Below, piece after piece: positions 17,166-25,330 of a stretch of 64,000 nt of DNA. The stretch is from Acrocarpospora phusangensis. Lineage in GTDB: Bacteria; Actinomycetota; Actinomycetes; Streptosporangiales; Streptosporangiaceae. A program made the translations under genes and the position numbers. Under the pieces are notes generated by a model. The model searched no databases. It worked only from the letters and a program-made list of their open reading frames with translations, and was not told the origin of the DNA. Numbering within the stretch: position 1 is the first letter of the stretch; each line of letters opens with the position of its first letter. The DNA is taken from the NCBI RefSeq assembly GCF_016862995.1, contig NZ_BOOA01000023.1, positions 47,263 to 111,262 on the forward strand, in the 5' to 3' direction.

Positions 17166-17969
17166 ATGGAGATACGAGACGGGCAAGTGGCGGCCGAAGT
17201 CGTTAAGTCATTGGATTACCTGATCCAGGAGGCTGGCAACATCCAGGTCACGGGGGGTAAGACCGGCAAGACGCGCTATCTCAACTGGATCGACGCCACC
17301 GAGAGTCGACTTCGGCAGCACTTCGCAGAAACTCGCATAGCCGACGACCTACTCACACCGCGGTTTGAGCGAATCGACCGTGACTACAGCTACCCGCCTC
17401 CTCTCGGGTTCAACATCGCGCTCCGCGGCGAGGTTGAAAAGCAGAAGAGCCGACTCATCCAGCTAAGAGATGAACTCCAACAACTGATGAAGTGGTCAAC
17501 CCGTGCGGGAGTGATCGCGATCCTGGACTGCAACGTCTACATGCACTGCATCATGTTTAACGAAATCGATTGGCGCAAGGAATTCGATGAGGATGCTGTT
17601 CGGGTTGTGCTGCCAATCGCCGTGATTGACGAGCTCGATAAGATCAAGTATATGGAGCGAGGTAATCGCGGAGATCGTGCGCGAACGGTACTCAAGGTCC
17701 TTGACGGATATCTCGACGATCTCCAAACGGATGGCTTTGCACCACTCGGAGCAAAGACGACTCTCGAAATTTTCATGGATGAGCGAAGCCATCAGAGAAC
17801 TCAAGACGCGGATATCGAGATCGTCAGCAGAGGCGTTCTCTTGCAACAGATCACGGGTGCGCCGGTTCTCGTCGTAAGTAGCGACCGTGGCATGCGGCTC
17901 AAGGCCCACGCCCGAGGGTTGAAGCCTTGGGCGGTTCCAGAGCGTCTATTGCTGCCGTCTGCTAAGTAG
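17166..17969 (+). CDS. PIN-domain ribonuclease (PIN_4/PhoH-N type)
   Basis: 267 residues from ATG 17166; the frame is open further upstream but that extension is low-complexity and unlikely. Residues 1-112 are a helical N-terminal region with no known motif. Residues 115-260 are a PIN domain of the PIN_4 type: ILDCNVYMH (D121), LPIAVIDELDKIK (E156), a spaced arginine motif (GDRARTVLKVLD), DADIEIVS (D214/D216) and VVSSDRGMRLKA (D240), so the full acidic metal site is present and it should cut single-stranded RNA. It lies in the same tRNA-bounded island as the NACHT gene and converges with a small ORF 2 bp beyond its stop. A toxin or abortive-infection role is plausible but not shown. Confidence 0.85.
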   Translation: MEIRDGQVAAEVVKSLDYLIQEAGNIQVTGGKTGKTRYLNWIDATESRLRQHFAETRIADDLLTPRFERIDRDYSYPPPLGFNIALRGEVEKQKSRLIQLRDELQQLMKWSTRAGVIAILDCNVYMHCIMFNEIDWRKEFDEDAVRVVLPIAVIDELDKIKYMERGNRGDRARTVLKVLDGYLDDLQTDGFAPLGAKTTLEIFMDERSHQRTQDADIEIVSRGVLLQQITGAPVLVVSSDRGMRLKAHARGLKPWAVPERLLLPSAK

Positions 17970-17971
17970 AC

Positions 17972-18187
17972 TTATCCAGGCGGAAGGCCGGGCAGCATAC
18001 TAGTACCGTAGGCGCTGAGAACCCCGCCCAAGGCACCGCTGACCACTGGGGAGTTAACAAGCGCGAGGGCGCTCGCACTCCACCTTTGAATCCTGCTCAG
18101 GTCAGGATCTTCGCTCGCGGCTTCGTCCTCGATGCGGTCAGCGGTCTCCACCAACTCCTCAGCGTCCCGATCTGTGAGTCCAAGCAC
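17972..18187 (-). CDS. Small ORF, possible partner of the PIN gene
   Basis: 71 residues from a GTG. The N-terminal half is acidic and helical (TDRDAEELVETADRIEDEAA). The C-terminal half is hydrophobic and glycine/serine-rich (ALALVNSPVVSGALGGVLSA) and could insert in or lie on the membrane. The ribosome site is weak. It is convergent with the PIN gene (2 bp apart) and lies between it and the tRNA. It could be a real small membrane-active protein or the tail of a longer decayed gene. I do not recognise it. Confidence 0.4.
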   Translation of the reverse strand: MLGLTDRDAEELVETADRIEDEAASEDPDLSRIQRWSASALALVNSPVVSGALGGVLSAYGTSMLPGLPPG

Positions 18188-18342
18188 TGACCTGGAGAAA
18201 CACCGCCAAGATCATCCCGTGAATATCCCGTGATCAACGACATGGAGCCGCTCACGACGGCCCACAGCTACATATCCGGGAAATGATCACCAGCCCACCC
18301 GACACTCATCCGGCCAGGTCAGACCACGTTTTCCAAGCTAGG

Positions 18343-18431
18343 CGGAGAGCGTGGGATTCGAACCCACGAGACCGGTCACCCGGCCTAGCGGTTTTCAAGA
18401 CCGCCGCCATCGTCCACTAGGCGAGCTCTCC
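18343..18431 (-). tRNA. tRNA-Ser(TGA)
   Basis: Read on the minus strand: acceptor GGAGAGC pairs with GCTCTCC followed by discriminator G; anticodon stem GCGGT/ACCGC encloses CTTGAAA with anticodon TGA; a long variable arm (TAGGCCGGGTGACCGG) marks it as serine; T-arm GTGGG-TTCGAAT-CCCAC. The 3' CCA is not encoded. All stems pair, so it is functional. Its 3' part is duplicated at 12009-12136, making it the integration target of the island. Confidence 0.95.
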
Positions 18432-18491
18432 TGGTGTGTCTGGAGTGCACTTTAGTGGGTCGGCGGGCAGGGACGCGACCGAGTAGACGAT

Positions 18492-18522
18492 CTCTCCCGC
18501 TTCCCAGGAGGAAGCGGGAGAG
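18492..18522 (-). terminator. Strong hairpin terminator after MinD-like gene
   Basis: Perfect 13-bp stem: ctctcccgcttcc (18492-18504) with ggaagcgggagag (18510-18522), 5-nt loop, 7 bp beyond the stop of the MinD-like gene. Confidence 0.85.
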
Positions 18523-18528
18523 TGGGAG

Positions 18529-20937
18529 TCACAGCTGGTCGGGGATTTCGGAGTAGCGGCGTTCGGTGAAGGCCTGGGGGCCGGCGAAGCCGTCGCCGAC
18601 GGAGGCGGCGAGTTTGAGGAATGCCTGCTGGGTGGCTTCCTGCATGCGGTCGAGGTCGATCTCGGCGCCTTCTTCGAGGTGCGGGTCGTACGGCACGCGG
18701 ATGACAGCCCGGCAGCGGGCCGCGAAGTGGGCTTCGAGGCGGTTGAGGTCGACGGTGGACTTGGAGCGCGGGCGGACGCTGCACAGGACGACTGAGGCCG
18801 CTTTGACCAGGTCTGCGTAGTGGTGGGCTTCGAGCCAGTCGAGGGTGGCGGAGGCGGCGCGGGCACCGTCCACGGACGGGGAGCTGACCAGGACGAGCTG
18901 GTCGGCCAGGCCGAGGACGCCGGACATGGCGGAGTGGAGGAGGCCGGTGCCGCAGTCGGTGATGCAGATGGAGTAGAAGTTCTCCAGGACCTGGGAGACC
19001 GCCTGGTAGTCGGCGGCCGAGAAGGCCTCGGAGACGGAGGGGTCGCGGTCGGAGCCGAGGATCTCCAGGCGGGACTGGGTCTGCGAGGTGAAGGCGCGGA
19101 TGTCCACGTAGCGGCGGATCTGGGCGCGTTCGTTGAGCAGGTCCCGGATGGTGGCGGAGGTCTCGAGTTCGACCTTGTCGGAGAGCGTTCCACGGTCGGG
19201 GTTGGCGTCGACGGCGATCACGCGGTCGCCGCGTACCTGGGCGAGGGTGGCGCCGAGGCCGACGGTGGTGGTGGTCTTGCCGACTCCGCCCTTGAGGCTG
19301 AGTACGGCCACGCGGTGATGGCCGGCGGCGACCGGCGTACGGGCGCGGGCGATGAGGTCGCGGCGGCGCCGGACTTCGGAGGATTCGCCGGGCCTGATGA
19401 TGCCGGCGGAGGCCTTGTAGATCAGGCGGCGCCAGCCGTTCTCGGGGGCGTTGCGGCGGCCCTTGAGCAGGCTGAGCGGGTCGAGGCTGTCCGCCGTGGG
19501 CTTTCCGCCCGAGCGGGACGAGGTACGGGACGGCGTGGCGAACGCGGCGTTCGGCGGCGTGGCGGCCTGGCGGCGCCGGGCCTGGTACGGCTCGCGCTCC
19601 CTCTCGGCCGTGTCGCGGTCGTAGCCCGGCCGTTCTGCGAGGTCGTCGCGGAGGGAACCGCTGAAGCGGTCGCCGAACCGGTTCTCCTCGCCGGCGGGGA
19701 GGGCGAACGGGCCGCCGGTGTCGCGTAATTCGCGAGATTCCCGGATCTCGCCGGTGTCGCGGCTCTCGTAGCCGTCGTTGCGGTCGCGAGCGTCGCGCTT
19801 GTCACGGCCGTCGCGGATATCGCGTACTTCGCCTAGATCGCGGCCCTCACGAAGGTCGCGGGCGTCGCGAAGATCGCGCGGGTCGGGGAAGTTGCCCGTG
19901 TTGCCGGAGTCGCGGCCTTCGCGAGATCCGAAAGCATCGTCCCGCGCGCCGAAGGATCCGAAGGGTCCATCCGTGGCACCGGTGTCCTTCGCTCCGAAGG
20001 CACCCTCTTTCGGCCCGAAGCCCCCGTCCTGGCCGAAGGCGCTGTCCTGACCAAACGGGCTTTCCTGGCCGAACGGGCTTTCCTGGCCGAACGATCCGCC
20101 CTTGGTCCCGAGAGCGCCCTCAGTGGTGCGGAAAGGCCCGGACGAGGTGTCACGCCCCCCGAACGGGTTGTCCTTCACGCCGAAGGGATCGTCCTTGGTG
20201 TCGAACGGCCCCTCTTGCGGCCCACCCGACGTGTCCTTCGTCCCGAAAGCGGTCTCCGAGCCGCCGAACCCCCCGGAGCCGAACGCCGAATCGGCGGTCC
20301 CATCCTTCCGGAACGGCCCATCCTCCGCCCCGAACGGATTGTCCTTGCCGAACGGCCGGTCCTGGCCGCCGTCGCGCGTGCCGAAGTGGCCGCCGAAACG
20401 CTCGGTGGTGTGTTCGTCCCGACCGGTGCCGCCGAGCCGCTCGACCGGGATCGGTCCAGTGAATCGTTCGGATTCGCCGGACTCGGGCTCGGTCACCGGC
20501 CGCGCCGGCTCCAGCCATCCGCGGACCGGCTCGTCGCTGGTCTCCTGCTCCTGAGCTCCGCCGAAAGCCCCGACGTTGTACGAATCCGTATCCACCGGCG
20601 ACTCACCGAACGCCCCGCGGCCCTTGCCGAACGGCTCACCCGGCGGGTTGGTGGGGGCGTCGTCGTCCGCGGGGCTGTCGCCGCCGTACCCGGAATCGGA
20701 CGAGGTGCGGAAAAGCTGCCCGGGTTCGGACGGGACCGACAGCCACGGGTCCTTCGGATAGGGCGAAGCCTCTTCCGGTGGCGCGGCCGGTGGGCCTACG
20801 GGACCTGCGGACGCCAAAGAGGACGCGGTGACCGCGCTTACCGCGATGTCCACCTCGTCCGGCATTTCTTTGATCGCGTCGAGCCAGGCCAGCTGGTCTT
20901 CGAGAGAATGGGGATCCTCACGATCGTGTCTTGCCAC
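18529..20937 (-). CDS. MinD/ParA-like ATPase with long disordered FG- and RD-repeat N-terminus
   Basis: 802 residues. The last 260 are a MinD/ParA-type P-loop ATPase: deviant Walker A KGGVGKT (549-555), VDANPDRGTLSD (switch region) and ITDCGTG (Walker B-like). The first 540 are low-complexity. A short conserved N-terminus (LEDQLAWLDAIKEMPDE) is followed by many PFG/AFG units (for example GQESPFGQES in tandem at about 290-310), then RDxRDxREGRD mixed-charge repeats (about 370-415). Related actinobacterial proteins pair such an ATPase with a Pro- or Gly-rich tail, as in EspI-like proteins of type VII secretion, or act in cell polarity. Here no secretion genes are adjacent, so positioning or condensate formation is equally possible. 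A perfect hairpin follows the stop. Confidence 0.85.
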   Translation of the reverse strand: MARHDREDPHSLEDQLAWLDAIKEMPDEVDIAVSAVTASSLASAGPVGPPAAPPEEASPYPKDPWLSVPSEPGQLFRTSSDSGYGGDSPADDDAPTNPPGEPFGKGRGAFGESPVDTDSYNVGAFGGAQEQETSDEPVRGWLEPARPVTEPESGESERFTGPIPVERLGGTGRDEHTTERFGGHFGTRDGGQDRPFGKDNPFGAEDGPFRKDGTADSAFGSGGFGGSETAFGTKDTSGGPQEGPFDTKDDPFGVKDNPFGGRDTSSGPFRTTEGALGTKGGSFGQESPFGQESPFGQDSAFGQDGGFGPKEGAFGAKDTGATDGPFGSFGARDDAFGSREGRDSGNTGNFPDPRDLRDARDLREGRDLGEVRDIRDGRDKRDARDRNDGYESRDTGEIRESRELRDTGGPFALPAGEENRFGDRFSGSLRDDLAERPGYDRDTAEREREPYQARRRQAATPPNAAFATPSRTSSRSGGKPTADSLDPLSLLKGRRNAPENGWRRLIYKASAGIIRPGESSEVRRRRDLIARARTPVAAGHHRVAVLSLKGGVGKTTTTVGLGATLAQVRGDRVIAVDANPDRGTLSDKVELETSATIRDLLNERAQIRRYVDIRAFTSQTQSRLEILGSDRDPSVSEAFSAADYQAVSQVLENFYSICITDCGTGLLHSAMSGVLGLADQLVLVSSPSVDGARAASATLDWLEAHHYADLVKAASVVLCSVRPRSKSTVDLNRLEAHFAARCRAVIRVPYDPHLEEGAEIDLDRMQEATQQAFLKLAASVGDGFAGPQAFTERRYSEIPDQL

Positions 20938-21051
20938 CGTGTTCCCCCTCGGGATGGGCTAAAGGGGCAGCAACCACATTGAAGGTTAGCGCCCCGTAAC
21001 ACAACCAACGTGACCAACCGTCTAGTTCGCCGCTCCGTTACTTTAGGTGAC

Positions 21052-21999
21052 ATGCGAGCCATCATGATTTCGGAGCCCGGCGGGCCGGACGTACTCACCT
21101 GGCAGGAAGTCCCCGATCCGGTGCCCGGGCGGGGCGAAGTGGTCGTTGACGTGGTCGCTTCCGCCGTGAACCGGGCCGACCTGTTGCAGCGGCAGGGCTT
21201 CTACCCGCCGCCGAAGGGCGCCTCCGAAATCCCCGGGCTGGAATGTTCCGGCGTCATCTCCGAAATCGGGCCGGGCGTGGACGGCCTGAAAGTAGGTGAC
21301 GAAGTGACCGCGCTGCTGAGCGGCGGCGGGTACGCGCAGCGGGTGGCCGTCCCGTGGCAGCAGATCATGCCCGCCCCGACCGAACTGGCCGACTCGGCGT
21401 CGCTGCCGGAGGTCGCCTGCACGGTCTGGTCCAACGTCTTCATGACCGCGCGGCTGCGCAAGGGCGAGACCCTGCTCGTCCACGGCGGCGCGAGCGGCAT
21501 CGGCACGCTCGCCATCCAGCTGGCGAAGGCGTACGGCTCGCGCGTGATCGTGACCGCGGGGTCGGCCGAGAAGATCGAACGCTGCCTGGCGCTCGGAGCG
21601 GATGAAGGAATCAACTACCGAGAAGAGGACTTTTCTACCAGGCGGGCAGACGTGATTCTCGACATCATCGGTGCGAAATACCTCAAACAGAACGTGGACG
21701 CGCTGGCTGTCGGGGGGCGCCTCGTGGTGATCGGGTTGCAGGGCGGGACGGTCGGAGAGCTCGATCTCGGCAAGCTGCTCGGCAAGCGGGCGTCGGTGAG
21801 CGCGGCGGGGCTGCGGGGGCGGCCGGTGGACGAGAAGGGTGTGATCTGCCGGGGGGTGGCGGAGAACGTGTGGCCGCTGGTGAGCGCCGGTGCGATCAAG
21901 CCCGTGATCCACGCCAAGATCCCGATGGAGCACGCGGCGGAGGCGCATCGCATGCTCGAAGACGGGGAGCACGTCGGGAAGATCCTGCTAGTAAGTTGA
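21052..21999 (+). CDS. NAD(P)H quinone oxidoreductase, PIG3-type zinc-independent MDR
   Basis: 315 residues from ATG 21052, which gives the family start MRAIMISEPGGPDVL. It is a medium-chain dehydrogenase/reductase: a GroES-like N-terminal fold with NRADLLQRQGFYPPP and PGLECSGVI, and a Rossmann domain with VHGGASGIGTLAIQLAKAYG for NADPH. The structural zinc cysteines are absent, as in quinone oxidoreductases. The RxxPVDEK segment and C-terminal HxxMEDGEHVGKILL are typical of the PIG3 group (p53-inducible protein 3 family), which reduces quinones. It is 5 bp from the Bpa gene, so they are probably one transcript, an order conserved in many actinomycetes. Confidence 0.9.
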   Translation: MRAIMISEPGGPDVLTWQEVPDPVPGRGEVVVDVVASAVNRADLLQRQGFYPPPKGASEIPGLECSGVISEIGPGVDGLKVGDEVTALLSGGGYAQRVAVPWQQIMPAPTELADSASLPEVACTVWSNVFMTARLRKGETLLVHGGASGIGTLAIQLAKAYGSRVIVTAGSAEKIERCLALGADEGINYREEDFSTRRADVILDIIGAKYLKQNVDALAVGGRLVVIGLQGGTVGELDLGKLLGKRASVSAAGLRGRPVDEKGVICRGVAENVWPLVSAGAIKPVIHAKIPMEHAAEAHRMLEDGEHVGKILLVS

Positions 22000-22004
22000 G
22001 AGCT

Positions 22005-22532
22005 ATGAACGCTGAGGAAAGCACCCCGCACGTGGTGGTCGTGGGTCCTGAGGGACTTTCGCTCGGTGGGGACAAGGGGGAACCCGAGGAGCGCTCCATC
22101 GCCGACCTGGTCGAACAGCCGGCCAAGGTGATGCGCATCGGCAGCATGATCCGGCAGCTGCTGGAAGAGGTCCGTGCGGCTCCCCTGGACGTGCCGAGCC
22201 GCAAACGGCTCAAGGAGATCCATTCCAGCTCGATCAAGGAGCTTGAGGACGGGCTCGCGCCGGAACTCGTGGACGAGCTGGAGCGGTTGTCGCTGCCGTT
22301 CACCGAGGACGGGGGCGAGCCGCCGAGCGACGCCGAGCTGCGGGTCGCGCATGCGCAGCTGGTGGGATGGCTGGAAGGTCTGTTCCACGGCATTCAGACC
22401 ACGCTGTTCGCGCAGCAGATGGCTGCTCGTGCGCAGCTTGAGCAGATGCGGCGGGCGCTGCCCGGTGGCGGCGGCCTGAGCCAGGGCCAGAACGACGAGC
22501 ACGGCGGCCGCGCCTCCGGCCCTTACCTCTAG
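22005..22532 (+). CDS. bpa: Bacterial proteasome activator Bpa/PafE
   Basis: 175 residues from ATG 22005. The DUF2587 core is clear: RSIADLVEQPAKVMRIGSMI, then LLEEVRAAPLD, KRLKEIHSSSIKELEDGL, LQLPF-like LSLPFTED, and the helix GWLEGLFHGIQTTLFAQQM. The protein ends in GPYL, a close variant of the GQYL tail by which Mycobacterium PafE/Bpa docks to the 20S proteasome and opens its gate without ATP. It therefore implies that this genome encodes a proteasome. A GC-rich cruciform terminator follows. The N-terminal 30 residues and C-terminal 30 before GPYL are flexible. Confidence 0.95.
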   Translation: MNAEESTPHVVVVGPEGLSLGGDKGEPEERSIADLVEQPAKVMRIGSMIRQLLEEVRAAPLDVPSRKRLKEIHSSSIKELEDGLAPELVDELERLSLPFTEDGGEPPSDAELRVAHAQLVGWLEGLFHGIQTTLFAQQMAARAQLEQMRRALPGGGGLSQGQNDEHGGRASGPYL

Positions 22533-22543
22533 AAACCCCATCG

Positions 22544-22601
22544 GAGCGGACCGGACGTCGGGTTCTCGCCGCACCGGCGCCGGAACCCGGCCGGTCCGCT
22601 C
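22544..22601 (+). terminator. Nested hairpin terminator after bpa
   Basis: An outer 11-bp stem (gagcggaccgg 22544-22554 with ccggtccgctc 22591-22601) encloses a second stem (gggttc with gaaccc). It lies between convergent bpa and the HAD gene. Confidence 0.75.
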
Positions 22602-22646
22602 TGTCCTTCGGCATGCCCAAGGCATTTGGCATGCCCAAACGCCTGC

Positions 22647-23477
22647 TCAGGCCCGGTACAGGCGTTCCAGGACCTCCGCTACCCCGTCGTGGTTATTGGT
22701 GGCGGTGATGTGGTCCACGGCGGCCAGGACGTCGGGGTGGGCGTTGGCCACGGCGTACGAGGTGCCTGCCCAGGTCAGCATGGGGAGGTCGTTGGGCATG
22801 TCGCCGAATGCCACCACCTCCTCGGCTTTGATCTGGTTGCGTACGGCCAGCGCCGCCAATGCCGTGGCCTTTGTCACCCCATGGGCGCTCATCTCCATCA
22901 ACGCCCGCCCGCTCGAATGCGTCGCAGTTACCAAATCCCCCACAACCGCCTGAACATGTCGATAAAGCTCGTCCGGCCCCATCGTTGGATGGAGGGCGAG
23001 CAATTTCGCGCAGGGCTGAGAGATCAGGGTGGCGGGCTCCACCCGTATGCCACCGGCGGCGTCCCGGTCCCAGCCGCCCAATGGAAAGGTGGATTCGTGC
23101 GCGAATCCGCCCTCGTACTCCACTGCGTACGTTAATTCGGGTATCTCATATCGGAGGCGTTGTACCGTTTCCGCCAGCGTGGGCTGGTCGATCAGGTGGG
23201 ACTCGACGATCGCCTCGGTGTGCAGGTCGTAGACCAGGGCGCCGTTCGCGCAGATGGCCAGGCCACGGTGCTGGAGCACGTTCGCGACGGTGTGCATCCA
23301 GCGGGGCGGGCGCCCCGTGACGAAGACCAGAGTGGCGCCGGATTGTTCGACAGCCGCGAAGGCGGCGGCGGTACGGGGGGAGATGGTGCCGTCGGAGCGC
23401 AGCGCGGTGCCGTCGAGGTCTGTGGCGACCAGACGGGGCGGCCGGGAAGGGCGGTGGTGGAGATGCGGACTGGCCAT
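22647..23477 (-). CDS. Cof-type HAD hydrolase
   Basis: 276 residues from ATG 23477. HAD motifs: DLDGTALRSDG (motif I, two aspartates), VFVTGRPPRWM (motif II threonine region), an extended C2-type cap (about 90-190), the lysine in ALMEMSAHGVTKATAL (motif III) and FGDMPNDLPML (motif IV). This is the Cof/YbjI class that dephosphorylates sugar phosphates, flavin or thiamine-related phosphates, so the substrate cannot be assigned. It stands alone, divergent from the cold-shock gene and convergent with bpa. Confidence 0.9.
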   Translation of the reverse strand: MASPHLHHRPSRPPRLVATDLDGTALRSDGTISPRTAAAFAAVEQSGATLVFVTGRPPRWMHTVANVLQHRGLAICANGALVYDLHTEAIVESHLIDQPTLAETVQRLRYEIPELTYAVEYEGGFAHESTFPLGGWDRDAAGGIRVEPATLISQPCAKLLALHPTMGPDELYRHVQAVVGDLVTATHSSGRALMEMSAHGVTKATALAALAVRNQIKAEEVVAFGDMPNDLPMLTWAGTSYAVANAHPDVLAAVDHITATNNHDGVAEVLERLYRA

Positions 23478-23717
23478 AACACGTTCCAGTTTGCACTGTG
23501 ATGCGTCCGCGCCGGACAAGGGGATGTCGGGAGAAGAATTCTCCCCCGGACATGGAACACCCCGGGTCCGCCATAGTGTTAGATGGCATGGCGTTGTATT
23601 AGCTGTTCCCGCAAGCGCGAAACCAGTTCGACTGATATGAGCCACCCGGGGAGCTGTGCGACACACCGGGGTGCGCGAGGTGTGTACCCCAAGATTCACT
23701 TCCTAGGGAGAGCGTTA

Positions 23718-23921
23718 ATGGCTCAGGGAACCGTCAAGTGGTTCAACGCTGAAAAGGGCTTCGGCTTCATCGCCCCGGACGGCGGCGCGCCGGACGTGTT
23801 CGTCCACTTCTCCGCGATTTCGGGTAGCGGATACCGGAACTTGGAAGACGGTCAGCGCGTGGAGTTCGAGGTCACCGAGGGCCCCAAGGGCCCGCAGGCG
23901 TCGCAGGTGCGCGCCCTCTAG
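23718..23921 (+). CDS. Cold-shock domain protein
   Basis: 67 residues, a complete single cold-shock domain. RNP1 is KGFGFIAP (residues 14-21) and RNP2 is VFVHFSAI (27-34). It should bind single-stranded RNA/DNA and act as an RNA chaperone. AGGGAG lies just upstream of ATG 23718. The 240-bp gap from the divergent HAD gene leaves room for the long leader typical of such genes. A strong convergent hairpin follows. Confidence 0.97.
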   Translation: MAQGTVKWFNAEKGFGFIAPDGGAPDVFVHFSAISGSGYRNLEDGQRVEFEVTEGPKGPQASQVRAL

Positions 23922-23946
23922 ACCACTCGACAACCACTGGACACAC

Positions 23947-23979
23947 CGAAGGCGGGTCCCCACCGGGGGCCCGCCTTCG
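23947..23979. terminator. Bidirectional hairpin between csp and serS
   Basis: A perfect outer 10-bp stem (cgaaggcggg 23947-23956 with cccgccttcg 23970-23979) extended inward by tcccc/ggggg. The flanking genes converge on it. Confidence 0.9.
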
Positions 23980-23998
23980 GCGTATGTCGCGACAAGTC

Positions 23999-25261
23999 CT
24001 ACTTGAGCGGCTCCAGGACGTCGAGGCCCACAAACGGCCGTAGCGCCTTCGGCACCACGACCGAACCGTCCGCCTGCTGGTGGTTCTCCAGGATCGCCAC
24101 GATCCAGCGTGTGGTCGCCAGGGTGCCGTTCAGGGTCGCCACGTGCTGGGGGCGGCCCTCATCGTCCCGGTAACGCACCTTCAGGCGGCGCGACTGGAAC
24201 TGTGTGCAGTTGGAGGTCGAGGTCAGCTCCCGGTAGCGGCCCTGGCTCGGGATCCACGCCTCGCAGTCGAACTTCCTGGCCGCGGACATGCCCAGGTCGC
24301 CGGCCGCGGTGTCGATCACCCGGTACGGCAGCTCGACCTTGTCCAGCATCTCCTTCTCCCAGGCCAGCAGCCGGCGGTGCTCCTCGGCCGACTCCTCGGG
24401 GTGGCAGAAGGAGAACATCTCCACCTTGTCGAACTGGTGCACGCGGATGATGCCGCGGGTGTCCTTCCCGTACGACCCCGCTTCGCGGCGGAAGCAGGAG
24501 GACCAGCCGGCGTAGCGGGACGGCAGCGAGCTCTGGTCCAGGATCTCGTCGGCGTGGTAGGCGGCGAGCGGGACCTCGGAGGTGCCGACCAGGTAGAGGT
24601 CGTCCTCCGGGAGCTGGTAGATCTCGCTGTCGTGGGCGATCGTGAAGCCGGTACCCTGCATCGACTCCGGCTTCACCAGCACAGGCGTGATCATCGGCGT
24701 GAAGCCCGCCTCGATGGCCTGCTGCATGGCCATGTTGAGCAGGCCGAGCTGGAGCCGGGCGCCGACGCCGCGCAGGAAGAAGAAGCGCGAGCCGGAGACC
24801 TTCGCGCCGCGCTCCATGTCGATGGCGCCCAGCCGCTCGCCGAGTTCCAGGTGGTCGCGGGGGGTGAAGTCGAACGCGCGGGGCGTGCCGACCTCCTCCA
24901 GCACCACGTAGTCGTCCTCACCGCCGTGCGGGGCGCCCTCTTCGACGATGTTGGGCACCGTCATGATCAGCTCGTCGAGTTCGCCGCCGAGCTGCTCGGA
25001 GGCCGCCTCGGCGGCCTTCACCTGCGCCGCGAGGTCCTTGGCCCGATCGAGCAGCGCCTGCCGCTCGTCTCCGGACGCGCGCGACACCGACTTGCCGATG
25101 CTCTTCTGCTCGGCGCGCAGCGACTCGAACGAGGTCAGCGCGGCGCGTCGGCGTTCGTCGAGCGAGAGCAGCGCGTCGACGATGGAGTCATCCTCGCCAC
25201 GGGCGCGCTGCGACGCCCGGAGCCGGTCCGGGTCATCACGGAGGGTTCGCAGGTCAATCAC
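23999..25261 (-). CDS. serS: Seryl-tRNA synthetase
   Basis: 420 residues from GTG 25261, full family length. The N-terminal helical hairpin arm (about 25-105, [20 protein letters not shown]), which grips the long variable arm of tRNA-Ser, is followed by a class II catalytic core: motif 1 region ([14 protein letters not shown]), [13 protein letters not shown], motif 2 [29 protein letters not shown] and motif 3 near [14 protein letters not shown]. Essential cytosolic enzyme charging tRNA-Ser, including the TGA isoacceptor at 18343. Confidence 0.98.
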   Translation of the reverse strand: MIDLRTLRDDPDRLRASQRARGEDDSIVDALLSLDERRRAALTSFESLRAEQKSIGKSVSRASGDERQALLDRAKDLAAQVKAAEAASEQLGGELDELIMTVPNIVEEGAPHGGEDDYVVLEEVGTPRAFDFTPRDHLELGERLGAIDMERGAKVSGSRFFFLRGVGARLQLGLLNMAMQQAIEAGFTPMITPVLVKPESMQGTGFTIAHDSEIYQLPEDDLYLVGTSEVPLAAYHADEILDQSSLPSRYAGWSSCFRREAGSYGKDTRGIIRVHQFDKVEMFSFCHPEESAEEHRRLLAWEKEMLDKVELPYRVIDTAAGDLGMSAARKFDCEAWIPSQGRYRELTSTSNCTQFQSRRLKVRYRDDEGRPQHVATLNGTLATTRWIVAILENHQQADGSVVVPKALRPFVGLDVLEPLK

Positions 25262-25330
25262 AAATCAAAGGCTACAGAGGTACGGCCACCGCCCGCGCAC
25301 GATATCCACAGGCGCGGGCGATCTTCCGTA

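Larger units (their letters stand above)
12009..18402. mobile_element. tRNA-Ser-bounded genomic island with NACHT and PIN genes
   Basis: Direct repeats of the tRNA-Ser 3' part bound this segment of about 6.3 kb, with the intact tRNA on the right and tRNA fragments on the left. This is the geometry expected when a tyrosine recombinase inserts at the 3' end of a tRNA and restores it. The interior has clearly more A+T than the flanks, rare-for-this-genome codons (AGA, ATA, TTA), a single large NACHT gene, a PIN gene, small ORFs and decayed sequence. No integrase, excisionase or replication gene is visible, so it is probably immobile now. Confidence 0.7.

Noticed and set aside
20035..20095. Tandem DNA repeat as an assembly artefact
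   Set aside because: The repeated units encode the PFGQES repeats and fit the wider FG-rich design of the protein, with synonymous differences in nearby units, so genuine repetition is simpler.
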